From assembly GCF_000003605.2 (NCBI RefSeq), contig NW_003132350.1, positions 207,001 to 231,853 on the forward strand: DNA of 24,853 nt, in the 5' to 3' direction. The stretch's first letter is position 1, and every line of letters starts with the position of its first letter. A model generated the notes under the pieces. It saw nothing but the letters and a program-made list of their open reading frames with translations. It was not told the DNA's origin and did no database searches. Position numbers and translations under genes: made by a program. Source of the stretch: Saccoglossus kowalevskii (taxonomy: Eukaryota; Hemichordata; Enteropneusta; Harrimaniidae). Shown in pieces: positions 11,210 to 20,486 of this stretch.

Positions 11210-13072
11210 AAATATCATATATGGCACACATCGATGGATTGCGTGGTTCATTGGAGTGGGTTTGCGATTTGTGATTTTTGATCGAATGAAATATAGGGGT
11301 TATGCGAAATTGAACTATTTTATTAGAAATACTCTTTGTTTTTGATCATTGCAATATTTAGCTGATAATTTCATGGTGATACATACTATGTTAGACATTG
11401 TAAAACAATATTCAATCCAAGAATACAGTGTTGTGCTGTTTCAATTTATAATATAAAAGCAAAAGCACTTATATATTAGACAACGAGCGTGAAGGTATAT
11501 TTTATTCATTTTCAATTTCGGGTGGAATGAAGATAGAATGTATAGTAAAATCATGCTCGTTCGATTATTGCTTTAAATTAAAATGCATAAAAGAAATGTA
11601 ATTTTCTTTTTCAATTTAAATCATTTTACTTACAGATATAACACTATTGTAAGTCACTTAAATAATATTAAAATGTAAAATCATTGAATGAAGACAGGAG
11701 ACACAAACCTAATATTATCATAGCAAAATACAAACTGTAACATTGTGCACAGTGAGTCGGTAAGTGGGATGCTTCTTTGAAGGATACTTTGGCAGTTCAG
11801 AGTAGAAAATGAATAAATTATTACCGTATTACGGAATAGCTAGTTATTCTCGTTTAACGGCCTTGAGTGAGAACGTTTTGTGCCCACGTGAGCACCATCT
11901 GGTCAAGTAATAACCGATACATATCAAATCGAATCAAACAATAAAACCGGAGCACTGTAAACAAAAACATGCGAACACGCAAATGGAAAATGTATGAAAG
12001 TGGTAAAGAAAAGAAAATTTACATGAAAACATAGATGGAGGAAACAAAGGAATTGGTCATGTTATTTGAATGATGGAGAAACCTGAAGTGGTACTAATAA
12101 AGTTTTCTAAACATACTAGAAGATCTCTATGTGAAAATTATGCCGGGATCAAATTTTAACCGCAACTATTTAACCAAGGCAGATTTATGTAGTGGAGTGT
12201 TACAATAAACACTGAATAGCTTTGATATGGTATCATTCCGGAAAAACGAAATGTTATTCTTACACAATCGGTGTTTCGTACAACTTCCCATTCTTTCAAA
12301 CATAGCCATGCTATTTTCAAATGCTTTTGACCAAACAGGCTTTAACACTTGGACAAACATTGGCACGGCATATGTACCTCGAATATATAATGTTTCAGAA
12401 GGTATATGATTGTTATAGTAGCATCCTTAGTAACCCTTGGGAATACATGAGTGGTATTCCTTGATATATGAATAAACAAAAGACTAGTAAATGAATCACT
12501 CTAATATCTTACTTATATTAATAAATAATCAAACACTATATAACAGAAATACAAGAAAAGAATTTCAGTTCAAAGGTAAAACCTTTGGGCTATGCCTTGA
12601 TTATATTAGCCAATAAGCGGCTTATTCATAAGAATTTCAGTTTTTCGTAATCGGCGGTGTCGATCTGTGGTAAGGGGTAGTAACATTTAGTATCGCTCAT
12701 TGTGCATAAGCATTAAGAATAATTAAGTTGTTGATATTTCTCTAACATACAACACGGGGGATACACATTATATTATTTTGTATGATATCTCAACAAGATT
12801 TTGTGTCTTTTAAATACATATTATTAATTGTATGAATATCAAGGTGAATGTAGGTAAATGTAAACTTAGCCGGTATACCAACACACCATTCTTAGAGACA
12901 CAATATAAATGGTGGCCTGAAATAAAAGGGCATTCTACTCTCTTTACAAAGTCTCTAGATTCAGGAATGTTGGCCAGTGATGATATCTGGATTTGGTAAC
13001 CTTTGTTCCCAATGAAGTGGCGTAGCCGACCCCCAAGAGATTAATATTTCATACTACAACTGTCCGACTTTC
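11210..13072. other. Non-coding region 3' of gene A
   Basis: Probable 3' UTR up to about 11.8 kb, then AT-rich intergenic DNA. A frame at 12299..12402 ends at a possible donor (GAAG|GTATAT) with text such as FNTWTNIGTAYVPRIYNVSE, but cannot be joined in phase to gene A, and I do not recognise it. Confidence 0.5.
11812..11817 (+). terminator. Candidate poly(A) signal for gene A
   Basis: AATAAA about 600 nt after the predicted stop. The sequence between is AT-rich with no ORF worth calling. Other near-matches exist in the region, so the true cleavage site is unknown. Confidence 0.3.
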
Positions 13073-13181
13073 TGTCCGTTCGTCCATCAGTCTACCCGCC
13101 CATCCGTCCGTTCGTTCGTTCCTCGTCCGTCCTTCAATCTTTCCGTCCATCCATCCATCCATCCATCCATCATCCATCCAT
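13073..13181. repeat. CCAT/CCGT-type degenerate tetranucleotide repeat
   Basis: Mixed CGTC, TTCG and CCAT units, becoming a pure CCAT run at the 3' end. The minus-strand frame MDGWMDGW... is a by-product of the repeat. Confidence 0.85.
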
Positions 13182-14013
13182 TTCTGTTGCAGATTTTGTG
13201 ACGTGACTGCATTGTGTGATTTGTTTTTGGTTTACTAGACCAGATGATAACATTGTTTAAAAATCGCACGATTGTTACATTAAAGATAAATAAAAATAAA
13301 ATGCACTCCATCTAAATGATGTTATCAGCATATACTTCGTTGATCTAACTAAAAGTTATAACTAATGAGGGGACTGCACAGTGTTACATTAGTTACACTT
13401 AATTTGTGATCGAAAAAATAAAGTTCATTTTTATACAACTGTAGCAACAAGAAGCACAATATAATCCTAATATTTTTTGAGGGAGTCGCTGTATCTAAGG
13501 TTATCTATGAGAAGTGGTAGACTCTTCCCATATATCGAAACTTCAATATAAGTTTTACGCGCCGTCTACAATTCTTGACAATGCTAATGAAGTATTATGC
13601 TGTTAATATGCCTGGTTTTGGCATGAAAATATGATTGGTTCTAGAATATTCATGTGCAGTGTTGTGGTTGATGCATTAGAGTCAGCTAAAGGCGATGGTG
13701 TAGACTTTTCATCTGAAGTGAAGGGTGTCATTGTCGTGGTGTTCCTTTAGCGGTGAGGCTACAAGTATAGGACTTACACCATCTTGAGTGGTGATGGATG
13801 GATCGGTAACATTGTATGAGTTTTCTAAGTCTGTGTTGAGCTGTAAGAATGAGCCTGCGCGTACCTTGAGAAATTATTGGTGACTTTTAAAATGTTTTCA
13901 ACGCTTTATTTTATTGGAAGTTTCAAGTATTTAACAAAAACGTTAAGTCACGTATAAATGTGAATGGACATGAGCTAATTGGAGTTAATTGAACAAAAAT
14001 TATATGATTACCT
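13182..14013. other. Region with no gene recognised
   Basis: AT-rich, no ORF of note, no repeat family recognised by eye. Confidence 0.5.
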
Positions 14014-14226
14014 TTAACTGTTAAGTACAAAAAGAATAAATTGAGGTATTATAGGCAGTGTCATTTGTTGAGTGGCCTGTGCCATGGAGAGGGTGCGCAT
14101 ACTCATTTTCAGCCAATCAGGCGTGCCGAAACAGCGAGTATTTCCTTGATTTACCCAGAACGCTGTGCGAATCCCTCTTGATTCTGGCTGCTGGCCATTT
14201 TCGTTCATGAAATCGTCTGATATCAT
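14014..14226 (-). other. Unassigned open frame, 70 codons
   Basis: The translation (MNENGQQPESRG, then TAFWVNQGNTRCFGTPDWLKMS) has more balanced composition than most frames here and could be an exon or a fragment of a mobile-element ORF. No family recognised and no convincing splice pair seen. Confidence 0.2.
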
Positions 14227-14541
14227 CAGAAAACGCAGGATTTGTGCAGTTTTGAATAAAACTAAGTTAACGATTATGAACAGTGGTTATTAACGTAACA
14301 CCTGATCCCCTCTAAAAAATGTTATTTCAAATTTTAAGGTAAGAAATCGAAATTTAAAACCGACAGGGTGTCGATTTACTAGGTGCCATGTTTCACAACT
14401 TGTTTATTTATATACGTATAGCGGATGATTTTTGTTTTAATTAGTATTTATTGATTTTCAGCCCCCAAGTGACTGTGAGTACAACTCACCACTCTGCGTT
14501 CATGTACAATCGCGCCCTGAACGTACAACTCTCTGTGTATT

Positions 14542-14760
14542 TTATATAATGAAAATTGCATGCAGTGACTTGTGTAAATATTGTTGATCAACTAAAATAT
14601 CACCCATGCGATTCCCAGAAAGTACTCTCAAAGCCAAGCAATATACCCCAATTTCAAACCAGACAGCGTCACTCATCTCCTCATCCATCATCAATCCAAA
14701 CCCAATAGAGAACAGGCCCGCGACCACAATAACATAGTGTGAGAATCCAAAGGCGATATC
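14542..14760 (-). other. Possible orphan exon with one hydrophobic segment
   Basis: A candidate acceptor TATTTCTTCAG precedes an open frame of 73 codons (14760 down to 14542). It starts DIAFGFSHYVIVVAGLF, a plausible membrane span ending in FGLMM, followed by an acidic DEEMSD and a second hydrophobic stretch (FEIGVYCLALRVL). No family recognised and no clear donor. Could be an isolated exon, a pseudogene piece or chance. Confidence 0.25.
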
Positions 14761-16050
14761 CTGAAGAAATACATTTGAAAGTGTAGATGTTCCTCAGACT
14801 GGTGACAGTATGACAGGTAAATGTAATTAGAAAACACAACAATGAAAGATCATGTTTTTTATTATAGTGAGGGTGAATTGCAACTGTACGTGTATTAGTT
14901 TTGTATAGTAACCGGCGATTACAAGGTCGTCAGGCTCCAAAGGACAAACATTAGTTCATCAGCAAGTTCTACAAGTTCAATAAGCTTTTCAATTCGTGCA
15001 TTACACAAGTTATGCTACGTTCCTGTGAGAATTTGCGAAGTTTTAGAACTTCCTTGGAACTGAGATTATTCACAATGTTTTGCCTCGGTGGAACATTAAA
15101 AAACAACCCCACTTACAGTGCGCCCGCAAGCATTCAAATCTTGAAATGCTTATTGAAATGAGTAGCCATTGGGAACTCGAAAGTAAGGAATGTATCAATT
15201 GTGCGCTATGAACTGACCAATTACTTACATGCGTGCATTTTTATCCTCATTAATCATTCAAAATCACTATTGAAGACGAACGGGAGTTGCAGTTGCTGGC
15301 TGGGGTAGGATCTACAGTGATACATTTCAAATGATAGGAATACATTAGTTAGGTGTGGGCATCAAATTATTGTAAATTTAATCGTTACCGCATTATGTGT
15401 GAGTAAATGCGTCGTTCAACAACGTTATTCGTATCAGAGATTTAAAGTCATTCAGTCCTTCAGTCTGGTTCGGTCTGAGGTGAGGTATTAGTATCAGTCT
15501 CGCATCAGATACACATCTGCCCCTCAACGAACAGTTGACAACACAGCTTTCAACCATTTTGTTTTTTAGTGCTGCGGACACTTTCAGCCCCGGGCTTCTA
15601 CGTAAATTTAGCGTAATACCATTATTCACCCTTAGCAGTCCCTGGTCTATACTGGTCTATATGGATATTCTGAACAGCAGCCCTAATAAGTCTATTACAA
15701 AAGTGTGGCGAAATGGAAGCACTATTAGCCTTTCGAATCAGAGCTAATCAGAGCATGTCACTCGGACGGCTCGGTCATGAGATTGGTAGGGATATACTCC
15801 CTGTTGTGGGGTGTTCTTCAGCCGAGCGAATGCTCAGCTAAAAAAAATCTACAGTAACTCATATGACAAATTACATCAAAGGCAAAAACGAAATAAAGAG
15901 GTTCGTGCCTCTAAAGAGATTGTTCTTGTAGGTCGGAGGGGACATCTGGTTCAATTCATAAATTTGCAAGCCATGCATGACATAGTCCCCGTTATTTATC
16001 AAATTTAAGATATATAATTTTGTTTATAGTAATATAGTTGGAATATAAAC
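14761..16050. other. Region with short unassigned frames
   Basis: Frames at 15393..15629 (-) and 15811..16008 (+) are 65-78 codons. The latter contains a basic stretch (DKLHQRQKRNKEVRASKE). No domain recognised and no splice partners identified; possibly mobile-element remnants. Confidence 0.35.
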
Positions 16051-16760
16051 ATGTCAGAAGTATGGATTCAGAAGATTATGATGATTTTTTAACATTAAAA
16101 TGATTGACATCTTGTATCTGATCGTGAAACGAGTACTGATTGAAATATTTTGCTCTGAAACAGCATTAATTCAAACAAAATGGCCACCAGTCGGCCATTT
16201 TGAATATTTATAAAATGATGTAAAAAGAATATATAAAATTTGAACATAATCAGTCAGAGCATATCACAGTGCATTCATTTAAACAAAACGGCCGCTAGTC
16301 AGCCATTTTAAATCCAATCTGAAAAATAAAATGATGTGCATCCGGAATCCATAATCTTTAATGTATGTACCAAGTTTGAACAACATCCATCCATAAACGC
16401 CAAGATCAAGTTCTGGAATGTCAGAAGTGCTGAATTTTTGATGATTTTTTAGCACAAAATGGCTGCCATTTGGCCATTTTGAATCAGACAGTCAAACCAA
16501 TATATCTACGTCACGATGTATAAATAAAATTTGATCATAATCAGTCAAAGTATGGCAGATATATGGCACTAGAACTGCATTCATTAAAACAAAATGACCG
16601 TCAGTCGGCCATTTTAAATTGGATCTGAAAAATAAAATGATGTGCATCAAGGTCCTATATTGTCCAGCGTATGTACCAAGTTTGAACAAATTCCATCCAT
16701 AAACGCCAAGATCTAGTTCTGGAATGCCAGAAATGCTTTATTTTTGAAGATTGTTCAAGA
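16048..16760. repeat. 306-bp tandem repeat with AAAATGGCC hairpins
   Basis: GGAATGTCAGAAGTGCT at 16415 recurs as GGAATGCCAGAAATGCT at 16721 (period 306). A weaker first unit begins near 16050 (ATGTCAGAAGTATGG...GATGATTTTTTA). Each unit carries two AAAATGGCC...GGCCATTTT-type stem-loops, four in all (near 16177, 16285, 16456 and 16591). The first is a perfect 9-bp stem with a 7-nt loop (16177-16201). Further shared blocks: AAAATAAAATGATGTGCATC and CATCCATAAACGCCAAGATC. Confidence 0.8.
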
Positions 16761-16964
16761 GAGTCTCAATAACTCGCTCAAAGCACAGTTTTTTGACAGC
16801 TGTTTTTTTCAGCTGCGGTTGCCAGGCAGTGAAAATGTCTGAATGTTCGCTCCTGATAATAGAGGGACTGACGCTGACCAAATCACTTTGAGGAGGCCGA
16901 TAACTAGTAGTAATGACTAGTAACTAGTACCATATCCTGATTGCCCATCACTCTTATTTAAAAC

Positions 16965-17200
16965 CTGATTACAATAAGCCCTATTTCTCTTGGTTACCTG
17001 ACGTCAGCGCAAATTATCACGTGGTCGATCTATATTTATAAAGTAGGGGTTTCCTTTAGCTCGCGAGTGTTGCTCAATTATAAAACTGTTTTGTTTGTAA
17101 GAATTTTATTAACATTTTGTACACTTTTATAAATGGTTACGTGAATGCGTGCAAAATAGAATCAACATGTTCAGTACAGAATATCTGTTTAAAACTCCAT
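16965..17200 (+). promoter_or_regulatory. CRE plus TATA unit, copy 1 of a direct repeat
   Basis: TTGGTTACCTGACGTCAG (TGACGTCA at 16999-17006), then GGTCGATCTATATTTATAAAG (TATA-like at 17031-17043). The leader, with TTTTGTTTGT and ATAGAATCAACATG, also matches copy 2, 601 bp downstream. A CRE about 25-30 bp before a TATA box is a typical promoter layout. The ATG at 17167 opens only a 33-codon frame; no gene recognised downstream. Confidence 0.4.
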
Positions 17201-17559
17201 ACTCCTGTTATATGTTCACCAATATTATCCAGAGGACAGGATGGCTGGATTGTGATTTACTAGCCTGACCAGTATTGTGGGCAACTATGATGGGTATATT
17301 TTTAGAATTGCCCATTGATGGCGCTGTATACATAATAAAGCTGGGATATAACAACAATTATTGACCAGGGATGAAGTGGTTGCTAGGTAAACAGAGAACC
17401 AAACATTTAAAATTGCGCTAACAGGCTCTATTCTCATTTCCAGAGTTCCTTGCGGCTAGAACACGGAAAGTATATACCTAGAAATAGAACTCTGCCTGGG
17501 AGATTGGGTAGAGTCATCTCTAAAAATTGCTCATCACTTTCTTATTCTCGTCTCGTTTC

Positions 17560-17810
17560 GTTTCTTCTATTACATTAAACCCTGTTTCCCTTGGTTACCT
17601 GACGTCAGTGCTTACATTCATAGTCGACCTATATATAAAGCAGAGGTTTAGCTGTCAAATGTTGCACGAATATATTACTATTTTGTTTGTTATTATTTTG
17701 CACAAAAATAGCAAGAAATGTTATAACCATCTCAAGTACAAAGGGGCGGACTAAATAGAAATGGCGTTATTGAAATATTACAGAAACGTTTACGAAAATG
17801 GAACTTGGAA
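17560..17810 (+). promoter_or_regulatory. CRE plus TATA unit, copy 2 of a direct repeat
   Basis: TTGGTTACCTGACGTCAG (TGACGTCA at 17600-17607), AGTCGACCTATATATAAAG (TATA-like at 17630-17640), then the related leader with ACTATTTTGTTTGTTATT and ATAGAAATGG. A 61-codon frame follows (17761..17946) with no recognised domain. Copies 1 and 2 align over roughly 230 bp. A weak third resemblance, CGTCAG...GGTCGGCCATATATTA, is near 18361. Confidence 0.4.
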
Positions 17811-17949
17811 TGTTTTTCAAATTATTTCACTCAGTCGCCTAGGTTACAATATTACATACATGATTTTACAAGCAAAGTACATAGCTTCAATTAACATACG
17901 TCACTCCGGTGATTACCGACTGTCCTATGATTGGTGGGTCTGGTAACTG

Positions 17950-19085
17950 TTGTCAGTATAATACAGATTCGATGGGGCAGTGAAAGCTGGGTTTGGGAGA
18001 GGTTTTCGATTGACTGTTTGGAAGTGACGGCGTGCTTTGTTGATGCTGCACTGAGATATGTACATGTAGCGTCATCCATGTCACAACATTGACAACCAAC
18101 ATCTGAACTTGTACTCTATATATATATGTCACACTTTTGGTATTTAATTTATATTCGTGATTGGGTGCACGTAACGTAGGTGATACATTATACGTGATTG
18201 AACAATGCAAACCAGATGGCGTGTTGCCACTAGTGCATTGATTGTTGGAACCACCTGGGGTTATTGAATTAATTAACGTATTTAAACTTCACACATGCGT
18301 GTGGTCGGGCACTTTTGCCAGAGGTTGTTGGAGAGTACATGCTTGCTGTACGATCGTTGCCGTCAGTTTAGGTCGGCCATATATTATTTTATACAGTTGT
18401 ATTGATTCGTATTAAATATGGAAAGGTAAGGTAAACACAAACTGTTTGTGTCATTTTCTCCAGTACTTTTTATATGATATCAAAGATAATCAGCAAGGTC
18501 GTCTATCCATTAAAAAAGTTAAAATATGCATACACGGACGTAACAATAATTTTTATTTTTATTGTACTTGATAACAGGGGCATTCTGATTGGCTGAACCT
18601 TTCTCTATTTCATCTGTGGCGGCCCAACACCACTTTTATATAAGATACTTCAAAGTAATATGTGAAGGTGGTAAGCTGGAACATTATACGTTGAAAAAAT
18701 GACCAATCGGGTTGAATATAATTATTAGAATGGCGAGAACAAAGAGAATTCGTTTTAGAACATTCTTGTTATGACAACACATTTTTGAAGTAATGTTCTC
18801 AATTTAAGACTTTTACTAAGACTTTTTTGTTGTATGCTTTTTATGTTGATTTTCTCCGACTGGTAAACACAAGCTGGTCGTTCTGATTGTCAGACGACGA
18901 AACACGAAATGAAAACACGTCGTATTGTACTACTACTCAGTTTCGCAGCCAGTCCATGTAGTCGACACGACAATTATGCAAATTTATGCCCATAAATTTA
19001 ATATAATATTTAGCATAGGGTCACTCAAAAACATGCCAATGTATGTGTTCTACATCAATATTAGAGTGAAAAAGCTTGTACAAGA
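17950..19085. other. Region with no gene recognised
   Basis: Short overlapping frames on the minus strand (17891..18210) lack domains. ATGGAAAG|GTAAGG at 18418 could be a donor after a tiny first exon, but nothing supports it. The rest is AT-rich intergenic sequence. Confidence 0.4.
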
Positions 19086-19089
19086 TTTT

Positions 19090-19210
19090 CAACTTTGGTA
19101 GGGCTTTGCATAAATCGAGAAGTTAGTTCGAAATTTGGGTTTCCAACTTTGGTCGGGAACTACATAAGCGGTTAGTTAAGGAGGTTAGTTAATTGGAATG
19201 TTGGGTTGCC
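19090..19210. repeat. Degenerate ~55-65 bp two-copy tandem repeat
   Basis: CAACTTTGGTAGGG...CATAA.CGAGAAGTTAGTT is followed by CAACTTTGGTCGGG...CATAAGCGGTTAGTT, each ending near TTGGGTT. Non-coding. Confidence 0.5.
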
Positions 19211-19636
19211 AAACATCTCCAAATCTTCTCTTTCATAGTTATATTGCCTTTTGTTTTGTTTTGTTTTCATTGCCCTAAGTACGGCGCTTATTAATAGTTT
19301 AACAATTGTTACGAAGACACCCACTGGGTTCAATTGACTGTTTTCAACTCAGAGGCTCACACGCCGGGAGGTTTTACTAAAATAAAATCGGATTAATCGG
19401 TATGTGTGCAAATAACCCGTTGAATAACTATGTTATATCACGAATTTGTCAAGTTTCACTATTTTCCATAATCCATTTCATTAGCTGTTGGTGATTTGTC
19501 TACAAACCCATATTAATTCCAGCTGTGTATGTTATGCAACTCCTTTTTGCAGATGGAAAAGATAAAGTGCATGTGTAATAACGAGCCACTCGATGCATTC
19601 CTTTTTTACTCGACCTTTCCGTTTAGATTTCTACTA

Positions 19637-19721
19637 CTATTCTATTCTATTCTATTCTATTCTATTCTATTCTATTCTATTCTATTCTATTCTATTCTAT
19701 TCTATTCTATTCTATTCTATT
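19637..19721. repeat. (TCTAT)n pentanucleotide microsatellite
   Basis: About 16-17 uninterrupted units. Likely polymorphic in length. Confidence 0.95.
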
Positions 19722-19954
19722 TACACATTATGTACATATATCACTATATGATTATGTAGTTACAAGAGCATGTTATTTTCTACACATGATTAACCATTCC
19801 TGAAAACAAGATCACATCATTTTTGAATAATTCATCAGACTGATGGAATGGCCAAACAGCCCGTTCGTCACCGCGCATGCGTCCACCAAAATATTCCTTG
19901 GATATGTATGTCGAACGCCAGGCATATATTTGAAGATTGGCAAATATGGTGATG

Positions 19955-20006
19955 ATAGACTACTGTGTATATATATATATATATTAGAATATATACACAG
20001 GTCTAT
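19955..20006. repeat. AT-rich inverted repeat (hairpin)
   Basis: ATAGACTACTGTGTATAT at 19955-19972 pairs with ATATACACAGGTCTAT at 19991-20006 across a TA-rich loop. No terminator or element context identified. Confidence 0.6.
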
Positions 20007-20053
20007 ATTTATATCCATAAATATATAAATAAAATGCATTAATATGCCAGAGA

Positions 20054-20059
20054 TTTATT
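20054..20059 (-). terminator. Candidate poly(A) signal for gene B
   Basis: AATAAA on the minus strand (TTTATT on +) about 290 nt past the predicted stop. No independent support. Confidence 0.25.
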
Positions 20060-20345
20060 ACATCATGATAAACGTGGAATGAAAATAAAAACCAAAGAAC
20101 ACCTAGAGTTTAGACAGTGATTTTCCTAATAACAATCTACTGAATAAATATGTTTAAAGATTGCTGCATAGCGTGCAGACTTTGACCTTTGACATGTTCT
20201 GGTCTTAACTCACACTCCCCGAAATAATTCAATCTCGAGATGGTTTTCGCAAAATTCCACTTATAAATTTAGGACTTGGTTAATAAGATGTAGTTTATCA
20301 AAATAGAATGAAATTACAATCTTGGGGGGGTGTTAACTCCGAAAT

Positions 20346-20486
20346 TTATAATAGTATAACACGTGCTTTCCAGATAATTCTCATATAAAACTGGCAATAA
20401 ATCTTACTAAGCCTAAATATAGACTCCATAGTCCAAGAGGTGCATTCACCCCCAATTAATCTGTTTGAGTTAGGATATTCCCTTTC
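20346..20486 (-). CDS. Gene B candidate terminal exon
   Basis: Acceptor ATTTGTATTCTCAG, open in phase 0 to TAA at 20346-20348. Its end, KIYCQFYMRIIWK, resembles the closing strands of C-type lectin domains (C......ICE), but TGG (Trp) stands where TGT or TGC (Cys) is expected. Two further in-frame AG sites inside the exon (after CAAACAG and GGCTTAG) would give shorter versions in the same frame, so the 5' boundary is uncertain. Confidence 0.5.
   Translation of the reverse strand, partial: EREYPNSNRLIGGECTSWTMESIFRLSKIYCQFYMRIIWKARVILL

Noticed and set aside
12299-12402. Possible extra exon of gene A (…FNTWTNIGTAYVPRIYNVSE)
   Set aside because: Joining it to the phase 2 end of exon 5 gives a stop within a few codons, and the 11200..11209 exon closes the VWD domain better.
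19812-20039. Overlapping frames on both strands around the AT hairpin
   Set aside because: Products of the TA-rich repeat; no codon-usage or domain support.
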